DNA of 11,549 bases from Acidimicrobiaceae bacterium (GCA_003154135.1 PMCN01000240.1:558-12106), one strand, 5' to 3'; positions 1-6,296 are shown, counted from the stretch's first letter. Made by a program: numbers and translations. Notes: generated by a model from the sequence alone, not told the origin.

Positions 1-420
1 GAAGCCGAAGTAGATCATCGAGTGCATGAGGCCGGCCGCGGAATCGCGCAGCAGGGTGCGCATGTACGCGCCGGCGCGGAAGTCGGCGAGGCGTCGCGTG
101 ACGTTCTTCTTGGTGGTGCGGCGCCGGTCGGGTGCGCCGCGCTCCCAGTTGCGCACGCGTGCAGAGAAGGCGAACGCACCCCAGACGAGCAGCACGGGGA
201 TGACCGTGTAGAAGGCCACCTGCAGGGGGCCGGGGATGCCACCGAACACCTCGCGTGCCGGCTCCTTGGTGCCGTGCCACTTGGTGAGCTGCGGGATGAT
301 GCCCGAGGCCAGGGTGAACAGGCCCATGAAGACACCGACCGCGATGACCAACTGGTGCGGCGTGCGGTACCAGGGCTTCTTCGGGCCGGACTCGGGCGCA
401 GGAGACGTGTGCGTGCTCAT
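1..420 (-). CDS. Membrane Fe-S oxidoreductase (heterodisulfide reductase/NarI-like), N-terminal 140 aa, cut by window edge
   Basis: The frame is open from the ATG at 420 to the left edge, so only the first 140 residues are seen. A short polar N-terminus is followed by two likely membrane helices at about residues 22-45 and 66-88. Between helix 2 and the end lies a basic cytosolic-looking stretch (about 89-112). The last residues, RDSAAGLMHSMIYFGF, resemble the start of the NarI-like membrane domain of actinobacterial fused Fe-S reductases such as mycobacterial Rv0338c; the His at 133 would be a haem-ligand candidate. In that family a ferredoxin-type domain and CCG cysteine domains follow, but they lie outside the window, so the enzyme function is inference. 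The gene is third in a minus-strand run after gpmA and the cyclic-nucleotide-binding gene, with a 61-bp gap. It has no clear Shine-Dalgarno sequence. Confidence 0.65.
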   Translation of the reverse strand, partial: MSTHTSPAPESGPKKPWYRTPHQLVIAVGVFMGLFTLASGIIPQLTKWHGTKEPAREVFGGIPGPLQVAFYTVIPVLLVWGAFAFSARVRNWERGAPDRRRTTKKNVTRRLADFRAGAYMRTLLRDSAAGLMHSMIYFGF

Positions 421-432
421 AGTGCGAGTTGA

Positions 433-438
433 ACCCTA
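433..438 (-). promoter_or_regulatory. Candidate -10 box TAGGGT of the Fe-S oxidoreductase gene
   Basis: On the minus strand TAGGGT ends 12 nt before the ATG at 420. With transcription starting 6-7 nt after the box, the leader would be only about 5-6 nt. This makes it a near-leaderless variant of the pattern seen at other genes here. No good -35 box is visible. Confidence 0.35.
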
Positions 439-440
439 GT

Positions 441-455
441 TCGCGACCGTCGCGA
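441..455. repeat. TCGCGA-N3-TCGCGA repeat, candidate operator
   Basis: TCGCGA, itself a palindrome, occurs at 441-446 and again at 450-455, so the site is both a direct and an inverted repeat. It falls between the candidate -10 box (433-438) and where a -35 element would lie for the Fe-S oxidoreductase gene, a usual place for a repressor site. It could also fold as a short hairpin after the cyclic-nucleotide-binding gene, but no T-tract follows, so a terminator is less likely. Confidence 0.35.
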
Positions 456-481
456 GTGCCGCCTCCGGTCGGGCCAGGAGC

Positions 482-907
482 TCAGCCGAAGTACTGGCGA
501 TCCATGTCGCGGATGCGACCGGCCAGCGTGGCGAGCAGCTTGTGTGCCAGGGCCGGCACGTCGTCGAGCACGCCCATGAAGTGGCGCTGGTCGAGCAGCA
601 GCAGCACGCAGTCGGTCTCGCACACGACGGTGGCGGTGCGCGGCCCGTGATCGAGCAGCGACAGCTCGCCGACGACGGTGCCCGGCCCGTAGCTGCCGAC
701 CTTCTTGCCGTTGCGCTTCACGCCGACGGTGCCCTCGAGCACGACGAACGCCTCACGCCCGGTCTGACCCTGGTCGACGATGAGCGAGCCGGCCGACATG
801 TTGATCTCGTCGCTGGCTTTCGCGATCTTCTCGAGTTCCTTCGTGGAGCAGCCCTGGAACAGGTTCACGTTGCGCAGGTGCTCGAGGTGTGCCTTCTTGC
901 TCGCCAT
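482..907 (-). CDS. Stand-alone cyclic-nucleotide-binding (CRP-type cNMP) domain protein
   Basis: This 141-residue protein is one CRP/PKA-type cyclic-nucleotide-binding beta-barrel. The phosphate-binding cassette is intact: GELSLLDHGPRTATV at 80-94 has the Glu (E81) that in the family contacts the ribose 2'-OH and the Arg-Thr (R90, T91) at the cyclic phosphate. cAMP or cGMP binding is therefore plausible. There is no helix-turn-helix after the barrel: the protein ends about 35 residues later in a helix (about 117-138). It is therefore not a complete CRP/FNR transcription factor. It more likely acts as a sensor or regulatory subunit that works through a partner protein. Neighbours are gpmA upstream (60-bp gap) and a membrane Fe-S oxidoreductase downstream (61-bp gap), all on the minus strand. 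It has its own TANNNT box and no Shine-Dalgarno sequence. The partner is unknown. Confidence 0.85.
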   Translation of the reverse strand: MASKKAHLEHLRNVNLFQGCSTKELEKIAKASDEINMSAGSLIVDQGQTGREAFVVLEGTVGVKRNGKKVGSYGPGTVVGELSLLDHGPRTATVVCETDCVLLLLDQRHFMGVLDDVPALAHKLLATLAGRIRDMDRQYFG

Positions 908-914
908 GCGCGGA

Positions 915-920
915 ACTGTA
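915..920 (-). promoter_or_regulatory. Candidate -10 box TACAGT for a leaderless cNMP-domain gene
   Basis: On the minus strand TACAGT is followed by 7 nt and then the ATG at 907. This places the expected transcription start at or next to the start codon. The direct repeat CTCGTG (926-931 and 934-939, plus-strand reading) lies just upstream and could bind a regulator, though that is weak. The box suggests the gene can be expressed independently of gpmA. Confidence 0.5.
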
Positions 921-967
921 GCTTGCTCGTGAACTCGTGGGTGACCTGGGCGTGCGCGACGAGGCGC

Positions 968-1717
968 TCAGGCCGTGCCCGCCTGCGCGGCGACCGCGGC
1001 TGCTGCTGCCGCCACGGCCTCGGCATCACCGAGGTACTCGGCCGTGGTGACGCCGAGGTGCGCATCGAACGTGTAGCGGCGCGGTGCGCCCGTGGGGATG
1101 TTGAGCTCGGCGATGTCGTCGCGCGACACACCCTCGAGGTGCATCACCAGCGCCCGCAGTGAGTTGCCGTGCGCGGTGACGAGCACGTCCTGGCCGGCCA
1201 GCAGTTGCGGTGCGACGACGTCGTACCAGTAGGGCAGCACGCGCAGCACGACGTCGGCCAGGCACTCGCTGGACGGCAGCACGTCGGGCGGCAGCAGCCG
1301 GTAACGAGCATCGTTCACCGGGTGCTCGGGGCTCGCCGTGTCGACCTGAGGCGGCGGTACGTCGTAGCTGCGCCGCCACAGCTTGGTCTGCTCGGCACCG
1401 AAGCGTTCGGTGGTCTCCTTCTTGTCGAGACCCTGCAGCGCGCCGTAGTGCCGCTCGTTGAGCCGCCAGTGGCGCTGCACCGGCAGCCACACCTGTCCAA
1501 GCTCCTCGAGGGCGAGATGGCACGTCACGACGGCGCGTGTGAGCACCGACGTGTGTGCGACGTCGAAACGCACGCCTGCTTCGGCCAGGGTGCGACCTGC
1601 GGCGGCGGCCTCGGTGGTGCCCTTCTCGCTCAGCGGCACGTCGTGCCAGCCGGTGAAGAGGTTGAGTTGGTTCCACGTGCTCTCGCCGTGGCGGAGGATC
1701 ACGAGCGTCCCTGTCAC
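968..1717 (-). CDS. gpmA: 2,3-bisphosphoglycerate-dependent phosphoglycerate mutase
   Basis: This 249-residue cytosolic enzyme interconverts 3-phosphoglycerate and 2-phosphoglycerate in glycolysis and gluconeogenesis. The histidine-phosphatase signature LRHGESTWN is at 8-16, with phospho-acceptor H10. The family motif NLFTGWHDVPLSEKG follows at 19-33. R61, E88 in LNERHYG and H183 in TAHGNSLRAL match the other catalytic positions, each one residue earlier than in the E. coli enzyme. Length fits the usual 247-250. The C-terminus is an Ala-rich tail (about 232-249). The start is a GTG with no Shine-Dalgarno sequence; TAGCCT ends 6 nt before it, which supports this start as leaderless. Its start region is shared with the divergent M14 gene. 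The conserved residues make the assignment firm. Confidence 0.96.
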   Translation of the reverse strand: MTGTLVILRHGESTWNQLNLFTGWHDVPLSEKGTTEAAAAGRTLAEAGVRFDVAHTSVLTRAVVTCHLALEELGQVWLPVQRHWRLNERHYGALQGLDKKETTERFGAEQTKLWRRSYDVPPPQVDTASPEHPVNDARYRLLPPDVLPSSECLADVVLRVLPYWYDVVAPQLLAGQDVLVTAHGNSLRALVMHLEGVSRDDIAELNIPTGAPRRYTFDAHLGVTTAEYLGDAEAVAAAAAAVAAQAGTA

Positions 1718-1723
1718 GTCGTC

Positions 1724-1729
1724 AGGCTA
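1724..1729 (-). promoter_or_regulatory. Candidate -10 box TAGCCT for leaderless gpmA
   Basis: Read on the minus strand, TAGCCT is followed by GACGAC and the GTG at 1717. With a box at -12 to -7, the G of GTG is +1. It lies 20 bp from the oppositely directed box of the M14 gene. Confidence 0.55.
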
Positions 1730-1749
1730 AACCCCGCCGCCGTCGCAGC

Positions 1750-1755
1750 TAGCGT
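1750..1755 (+). promoter_or_regulatory. Candidate -10 box TAGCGT for the leaderless M14 peptidase gene
   Basis: TAGCGT is followed by seven bases and the GTG at 1763. It helps choose this GTG over in-frame starts further upstream, which lie inside gpmA. The box sits partly in a GCTAGC palindrome (1748-1753). Confidence 0.55.
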
Positions 1756-1762
1756 CGCGGCC

Positions 1763-3424
1763 GTGAACTACGCCTTCGATCGCTTCCTCCGCTACGACGA
1801 GCTCACCGCTTGGCTGCACGAGCAGGCCACCGCGCACCCGTCGTTGATGACGGTGGAGTCGTACGGCCACTCGTACGAGGGGCGCGACCTGTGGCTGGTC
1901 ACGCTCACCGACACGAGCACCGGACCGCATCACACCAAGCCCGCGCACTGGGTGGATGCCAACATCCACGCCATCGAGGTCACCGGCGGCGTGGCGGCGC
2001 TGCACCTCGTGCACCACTTGCTGCAGGGCTTCGGCACCGACGCGGCCGTCACCGAGGCGCTGCGCACTCGCACGTTCTACGTGGTGCCCCGCCTCAACCC
2101 CGACGGCGTGGAGTGGGCGCTCGGTGATGCACCTCGGTTCCGGCGCAGCAGCGTGCGACCCTGGCCGTGGCGCGACGCACACCTCGCACCCGGCCTGCAC
2201 GAGAGCGACCTCGATGGTGACGGGTGCATCCGCAGCATGCGCATCGCCGACCCCAACGGCGCGTGGATGGAATCGGTCGACGAGCCGCGGCTGATGGTGC
2301 GCGTGCCCCCCGAAGGACCCGCCGCGGGCGTGCGCCGCTACCGCATGCTCTTCGAGGGCGAGCTGGTCGACCACGACGGGTTCACGGTGCCGCTGCCGAG
2401 GGCGCCGGAGGGCCTCGACATGAACCGCAACTTCCCCGCGTTCTGGGGAACCGGGGTCACCGGCAGCGGCGATCATCCGCTCAGCGAGCCCGAGATCGAT
2501 GCGCTCGTGCGCGCCGTGGTGGCCCGGCCCAACGTGTGCGGTTACAACGCCTACCACACGTCCGGTGGTGTGCTGCTGCGTCCCAGCAGCACTGCCGCCG
2601 ACTCGACGCTGCCTCCGGTCGACGTGATGGTGTGGAAGCAACTGGGCGAGCGCGGCACCGCACTCACGGGCTACACGGTGCACTCGGTGTTCGAGGACTT
2701 CACGTTCGACAAGAGCAACACGATGAGCGGCGCGGCCGACGACTGGGCGTACGAGCACCTCGGCGTGTACTCGTGGACCACCGAGTTCTGGGACGTCATC
2801 CAGCAGGCCACCGGCAAGAAGCCGAGCACGTTCATCTGGTACACCGGCCCCACCGCCGAGGAGGAGCTCGCCGTGTACCGGTGGGCGATGCAGCACCACC
2901 CTGAGGTCTACGCCGACTGGGTGTCCTTCCCGCACCCGCAGCTGGGCGACGTGGAGATCGGCGGCTGGGACGAGGTGTTCTTCTGGGCCAACGCGCCCGG
3001 CGCGCGGCTGCTCGACGAGGTGCGCCCGCACGCCGAGTTCGCCGTGCACCAGGCGATGTGCTCGCCGCGCATCGAGGTGCTGCACACTGCGGCGGTGTCA
3101 CTCGGGGGCGACACCTGGCGCGTGGAGGTCGGCATCGCCAACACCGGGTTCCTGCCCACCACCGTCACGCGCAAGGCGAGCAAGGACCACCTGGTGCTGC
3201 CCCTCACCGCCGAGCTGAAGGGTGCCACCGTGCTCGGCGGGCCGGCGCGCCTGGAGCTCGGACAGTTGGGCGGACGGCTCGACCTGCAGTTCAGCGACCG
3301 CAACGACGGCACACCCGATCGGGTGCTGGCCACGTGGGTGGTGCGGGCGGCGAAGGGCACCAGGGTGACGGTGGCCGTGGCTCACCAACGCGCGGGCAGC
3401 GTCGACGTCGAGCTCGTGTTCTGA
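1763..3424 (+). CDS. M14-family zinc carboxypeptidase-like protein
   Basis: This is a 553-residue predicted metallopeptidase. Zinc ligands fit the M14 pattern HxxE...H: H69 and E72 in NIHAIEVTGG, and H265 in YHTSGG. The catalytic Glu would be E341 in YSWTTEFWD. DMNRNF at 219-224 corresponds to the substrate-carboxylate-binding Asn-Arg. An insertion with DLDGDGCIRSMRIADP (149-164) looks like a calcium-binding loop. After the catalytic domain (to about 390), residues about 400-553 form a beta-rich C-terminal region. No signal peptide or membrane helix is seen from this start, so the protein appears cytosolic, unlike many M14 digestive-type enzymes. The frame is open back to 1169, but that part is antisense to gpmA and reads as Arg/His-rich shadow. 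The GTG at 1763, preceded by a TANNNT box, is the likely start. The substrate is unknown; amidase or peptidoglycan-peptide activity is also possible. Confidence 0.85.
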   Translation: MNYAFDRFLRYDELTAWLHEQATAHPSLMTVESYGHSYEGRDLWLVTLTDTSTGPHHTKPAHWVDANIHAIEVTGGVAALHLVHHLLQGFGTDAAVTEALRTRTFYVVPRLNPDGVEWALGDAPRFRRSSVRPWPWRDAHLAPGLHESDLDGDGCIRSMRIADPNGAWMESVDEPRLMVRVPPEGPAAGVRRYRMLFEGELVDHDGFTVPLPRAPEGLDMNRNFPAFWGTGVTGSGDHPLSEPEIDALVRAVVARPNVCGYNAYHTSGGVLLRPSSTAADSTLPPVDVMVWKQLGERGTALTGYTVHSVFEDFTFDKSNTMSGAADDWAYEHLGVYSWTTEFWDVIQQATGKKPSTFIWYTGPTAEEELAVYRWAMQHHPEVYADWVSFPHPQLGDVEIGGWDEVFFWANAPGARLLDEVRPHAEFAVHQAMCSPRIEVLHTAAVSLGGDTWRVEVGIANTGFLPTTVTRKASKDHLVLPLTAELKGATVLGGPARLELGQLGGRLDLQFSDRNDGTPDRVLATWVVRAAKGTRVTVAVAHQRAGSVDVELVF

Positions 3425-3433
3425 CCGTCCGGC

Positions 3434-3464
3434 GCCGTGTCGTGTAGCGGCCGTGTCGTGTAGC
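3434..3464. repeat. Two tandem copies of a 15-bp repeat (16-bp period) between convergent gene ends
   Basis: GCCGTGTCGTGTAGC occurs at 3434-3448 and again, identically, at 3450-3464. It fills most of the 48-bp gap between the stop of the M14 gene and the stop of the kinase gene. It is not an inverted repeat, so it is not an intrinsic terminator. A recent tandem duplication is the simplest explanation; a protein-binding site is possible. Confidence 0.8.
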
Positions 3465-3472
3465 AGAGGGGC

Positions 3473-4867
3473 TCAGTCGACCGACGGCAGCACCACGCTG
3501 GCGTCGAGACCGCTGCGGTCGGGGCGATTGCTCAGCTGTGCATGCCCACCACTCAACGTTGCGAGCTGTTGCACCACGGCGAGCCCGATGCCCGAACCGC
3601 CGTGGGGCGCGTCGGGCGCGCGCCAGAAGCGGTCGAACGCGCGGGCGAGGTGGTCGGGCTGCATGCCCGGGCCTTCGTCGATCACGTGCACGCCCACCTT
3701 GTCGTGCTGACGGGTGGCCGTGATGGTGACGGTGTCGCCTTCGGTGGCCGCGCCGAGCGCGTTGTCGACGTAGTTGTCGACGATCTGCTCGAGTGCGTTG
3801 GGCACGGCCATCACCGCGAGGCCGTCGGGGGTGCTGGTGAGCAGACGCACGCCGCGTTCGGCAGCGAACGGCGCCCACATCTCGGCCCGTTCGCGCACCA
3901 GTGTCGACACGTCGATGCGCTGCGTGGCCGGGGTGGAGCCCTCGGAACGGGCGATCATCAACAAGCCCTCGACGAGCCGCTGCAATCGTTCGGTCTCCTC
4001 GCTGGCGGCCTCGATGCGCCCGAGCGCTGCGTCGGGATCGCGGTGCACCATCTCGGCTGCACGTTCGAGCTGCAGTCGCAGCGCGGTGAGCGGCGTGCGC
4101 AACTGGTGCGACGCATCGCCGGCGAACTCGCGTTGCTGTTCGAGCAGGCCGCTGATCTGTTCGGTCATCGAGTTGTAGGAGCGAGCGAGGCTGCGGATCT
4201 CGGGCGCGCCCTCGTTGGTGGCGGCGCGCTGCGCGAAGTCGCCGACGGCCAGTTGCTCGGTGCTGCGCTGCAGGCGCCGTAGGGGCGAGGTGATGGAGTT
4301 GGCCATGAACATCGCCGCCAGCGCCGCGCCGAGCAGCGAGATGATGCCCACGAACAGCAGACCGCGGGTCTTCTCATTGGCGCGCTGGTCGATCACCTTC
4401 GCGGGGTAGGTGATGCGCACCGTGCCCACCACGCTCGCGCCCGACAGCACCGGCACGGCGACGTACACGAGGTCGCCACCCGCGGTCTGCGAGTTGCGCT
4501 GGCCGTTGGTCGGCTGGCCGGTGAGCGCGGTGGTGATCTCGGGACGGTTCGAGAAGTCGTCGCCCGCCTTGTCCTTCGGGTCGCTCGACACGACGAGCTT
4601 CGCTTGCGCATCGGTGACCACGACGCGGGCACCGCCCTTCGCCGCGTAGAGGTTCACGGTGGCCTGCAGGTCGGCAGCATTGCCACTCGCCTGCTCACCC
4701 GAGAGCAGGTTCTCGGAAGTGCCGGCGAGGATGAACGCGTCGCGCTCGAGGGTGGAGACCAGCCGCTCCGACTCGATGCGGCGCAGGTAGGAAGCGAGTG
4801 GGATGTCCTGGGCCAGCAGCACGACGGCGATGAGCCCGGCGAAGGCGGCCAGCAGCCGCCACTTCAT
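3473..4867 (-). CDS. Sensor histidine kinase of a two-component system
   Basis: This 464-residue membrane kinase has helix 1 at about 5-28, a periplasmic or extracellular sensor region at about 29-166, and helix 2 at about 169-189. The sensor's beta-rich part (about 80-155, RVVVTDAQAKLVVSSDP onward) looks like a single CACHE/PAS-type domain. A HAMP linker follows helix 2 (about 190-242). The HisKA motif ASHQLRTPL has phospho-acceptor H254. ATP-binding motifs are the N-box around N365-N369, DEGPG at 397-401 and GGSGIGLA at 423-430, so the kinase looks complete and active. The start ATG overlaps the regulator's TGA as ATGA, and TGGAG ends 8 nt upstream, so translation is probably coupled and Shine-Dalgarno driven. 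The signal sensed is unknown. The divergent secreted/redox-like cassette is a candidate target. Confidence 0.93.
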   Translation of the reverse strand: MKWRLLAAFAGLIAVVLLAQDIPLASYLRRIESERLVSTLERDAFILAGTSENLLSGEQASGNAADLQATVNLYAAKGGARVVVTDAQAKLVVSSDPKDKAGDDFSNRPEITTALTGQPTNGQRNSQTAGGDLVYVAVPVLSGASVVGTVRITYPAKVIDQRANEKTRGLLFVGIISLLGAALAAMFMANSITSPLRRLQRSTEQLAVGDFAQRAATNEGAPEIRSLARSYNSMTEQISGLLEQQREFAGDASHQLRTPLTALRLQLERAAEMVHRDPDAALGRIEAASEETERLQRLVEGLLMIARSEGSTPATQRIDVSTLVRERAEMWAPFAAERGVRLLTSTPDGLAVMAVPNALEQIVDNYVDNALGAATEGDTVTITATRQHDKVGVHVIDEGPGMQPDHLARAFDRFWRAPDAPHGGSGIGLAVVQQLATLSGGHAQLSNRPDRSGLDASVVLPSVD

Positions 4868-5532
4868 TCGGGTGGCTCCAGCCGGAACCCGACGCCGCGC
4901 ACGGCCTGGATCCACTCGTGTGCGCCGAGCTTCTTGCGCAGCGATGCCACGTGCGCGTCGACTGTCTTGGTGGGGCCGTACCAGTGTGCGTCCCACACGT
5001 TCTCGAGGATCTCGGTGCGCGTGTGCACGGCGCCGATGTCGCTGGCAAGGAACGCGAGCAGGTCGAACTCCTTCGCCGTCAGCTGCACTTCGGTCTGCTC
5101 GAGGAACACACGACGCGTCCTCCGGTCGAGCCGGAGCTGGCCGATGGTCTGCGGTGCCGTCGGGTCGTCGGCCTGGCCCGGCTCGACGGTGCGTCGGGCG
5201 ACGGCGCGGATGCGTGCCACCAGCTCGCGGAAGCTGAACGGCTTGGTGACGTAGTCGTCGGCTCCCAGTTCGAGGCCGAGCACACGGTCGAACTCCTCGG
5301 CCCGGGCCGTGAGCATGATGATCGGTGCCTTGGTGCGCCCGCGCAGCTCGCGGCACACGTCGCGGCCGTCCATGTCGGGCAGGCCCAGGTCGAGCAGGAT
5401 CATCTCGTGGTCGTCGGCGGCGAGGGCGCCGGCGCCGGTGGAGACGTGCGTGACCTCGAACCCCGCCCCTTCGAGTCCCTCGACCAGCGACCGGGCAATG
5501 GAACGGTCGTCTTCGACCAGCAGGATCCTCAC
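4864..5532 (-). CDS. OmpR/PhoB-family response regulator
   Basis: This 222-residue regulator has a receiver domain (1 to about 112) with the acidic pocket E7-D8-D9, phospho-acceptor D48 in ILLDLGLPDMDG, switch T75 and K97. A winged-helix DNA-binding domain occupies about 132-220, with the typical QLTAKEFDLLAFL and VDAHVASLRKKLG segments. It is the cognate partner of the kinase encoded just downstream in the same transcript. The start is a GTG. A GGAG lies only 2 nt before it, too close to serve as a Shine-Dalgarno sequence, while CAGAAT ends 6 nt before it, again suggesting a leaderless message. A 134-bp gap with phased repeats separates it from the divergent cassette, so it may regulate both that cassette and itself. 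Regulators of this type bind direct repeats about 10-11 bp apart. Confidence 0.94.
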   Translation of the reverse strand: MRILLVEDDRSIARSLVEGLEGAGFEVTHVSTGAGALAADDHEMILLDLGLPDMDGRDVCRELRGRTKAPIIMLTARAEEFDRVLGLELGADDYVTKPFSFRELVARIRAVARRTVEPGQADDPTAPQTIGQLRLDRRTRRVFLEQTEVQLTAKEFDLLAFLASDIGAVHTRTEILENVWDAHWYGPTKTVDAHVASLRKKLGAHEWIQAVRGVGFRLEPPE

Positions 5533-5538
5533 CGCTCC

Positions 5539-5544
5539 ATTCTG
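5539..5544 (-). promoter_or_regulatory. Possible -10 box CAGAAT for the response regulator gene
   Basis: CAGAAT on the minus strand is followed by 6 nt and the GTG at 5532. It keeps the A and final T of TANNNT but has C first, so it is weaker than the other boxes. The spacing matches them exactly. Confidence 0.35.
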
Positions 5545-5592
5545 ACCTTCAGCGACGCCATCAGGTCGTTCTCTCGACGTTGCGCGACGAAT

Positions 5593-5634
5593 TTGGACGA
5601 TTCTTGGATGTGGTGCGGCGCCACGTTGGTCGAT
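5593..5634 (+). promoter_or_regulatory. Helically phased TTGG direct repeats, candidate response-regulator operator
   Basis: TTGGACGAT (5593-5601) and TTGGTCGAT (5626-5634) differ at one base and start 33 bp apart. A third copy, TTGGATGTG, starts at 5604, 11 bp after the first and 22 bp before the last. All starts are therefore on an 11-bp grid. The last TTGGT (5626-5630) ends 11 bp before the -10 box at 5642. This geometry is like OmpR/PhoP-type activator sites that replace a -35 box. Further upstream GACG recurs at 5554, 5576, 5586 and 5596, roughly every ten or twenty-two bases, though that motif is common in such DNA. Confidence 0.45.
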
Positions 5635-5641
5635 GAACGCT

Positions 5642-5647
5642 TAGCGT
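5642..5647 (+). promoter_or_regulatory. Candidate -10 box TAGCGT of the redox-like cassette
   Basis: TAGCGT ends 19 nt before the ATG at 5667. The predicted transcript starts near 5654, giving a leader of about 13 nt that includes the Shine-Dalgarno sequence. No -35 box is evident at the usual spacing, consistent with activator dependence. Confidence 0.45.
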
Positions 5648-5655
5648 GATCGGCC

Positions 5656-5661
5656 AGGAGG
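5656..5661 (+). promoter_or_regulatory. Strong Shine-Dalgarno AGGAGG that fixes the start at 5667
   Basis: AGGAGG is followed by five bases and the ATG at 5667. It decides against the in-frame GTG at 5646, which would place extra polar residues before the membrane-targeting segment. It is the clearest ribosome-binding site in the window. Confidence 0.85.
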
Positions 5662-5666
5662 GTCAC

Positions 5667-6296
5667 ATGAAGGGTCGAATCGCAACAGCCTTGTCGCTCA
5701 CCGGCGTGCTGGTGGCGGGCTCGGCCGCGGCCCTCGTCAACACCCAGGTGCTGCACAACTCGTCGTCGCGCAGCGCCGACGCGGTGCTCTCGCCGTCGGA
5801 CACCGACCCGTCCACCGATGCCGTCACCTCGGTCACCGAGCCGTCCAGCACCGGCGCCACCACGTCGGTGCCCGCCAGCCCGGTGAGCACGGCCACCACC
5901 GTGGCCGGTGCCCCCGTGATCACCCAGGCGATCTACCAGATCGGCGATGCCGGCACCATCACGCTCGACACCGTCGGCAACCAGCTCAGCGTCGTCACCA
6001 CCACCGTCAATCCGGGCTGGATGGTCACGCGCGCCGTCAACGACGACCCGCTCAACATCGAGGCCGTGTTCGAGTCGGCCGGCTCGACCGTCGAGTTCCA
6101 CGCCAACCTGCTGTTCGGAGTGGTCAGCACGTCGGTGCGGGCCAGTTCGCCCGAGACGGCGACCACCTCCGGCGACAACGGCGGCCCGGTCACCACTGGC
6201 GCCCCGCACCACGACGACGGCGGTTCCGACGACACCCACGACGGGCACCACTCGCACCCGGGCGGGCCTGGGCCCGGCGGCGGCAGCGATGACTGA
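5667..6296 (+). CDS. Secreted or membrane-anchored Ser/Thr-rich protein with His/Asp-rich tail, function unknown
   Basis: This 209-residue protein is not a named family to me. MKGRIATALS plus a hydrophobic stretch to about residue 24 forms a signal peptide or N-terminal anchor. A Ser/Thr/Pro/Ala linker spans about 31-85. A small beta-rich domain at about 88-157 has the pattern YQIGDAGTITLDTVGNQLSV...NPGWMV...VEFHANLL, similar to short extracytoplasmic domains I associate with actinobacterial envelope proteins. The tail (about 160-209) is Gly/Pro/Asp-rich with H181, H182, H191, H194, H195 and H197 among many Asp, suggesting metal binding. STGATTSV (61-68) fits the loose flavinylation pattern [ST]GA[ST]x[ST], but it lies in a low-complexity linker. 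It is the first gene of the cassette, divergent from the response regulator, and overlaps the next gene by 8 nt. An electron-transfer or metal-handling role beside the ferric-reductase-like protein is inference. Confidence 0.75.
   Translation: MKGRIATALSLTGVLVAGSAAALVNTQVLHNSSSRSADAVLSPSDTDPSTDAVTSVTEPSSTGATTSVPASPVSTATTVAGAPVITQAIYQIGDAGTITLDTVGNQLSVVTTTVNPGWMVTRAVNDDPLNIEAVFESAGSTVEFHANLLFGVVSTSVRASSPETATTSGDNGGPVTTGAPHHDDGGSDDTHDGHHSHPGGPGPGGGSDD

Noticed and set aside
1169..1762. A 198-codon in-frame extension of the M14 protein
   Set aside because: It lies antisense to gpmA, which has full catalytic motifs, and its translation has shadow-type composition. The GTG at 1763 has a well-placed TANNNT box.
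1727..3085. A 452-codon open frame antisense to the M14 gene
   Set aside because: It is rich in His, Arg, Val and Gly with no recognisable domain. The opposite strand encodes an intact metallopeptidase.
3430..3437. CGGCGCCG palindrome after the M14 gene as a terminator
   Set aside because: The stem is short, has no usable loop and is not followed by a T-tract.
4868..5356. An N-terminal extension of the histidine kinase to 627 residues
   Set aside because: The extension is out of frame with and inside the response regulator gene. The ATG at 4867 begins directly before the first membrane helix and makes an ATGA overlap.
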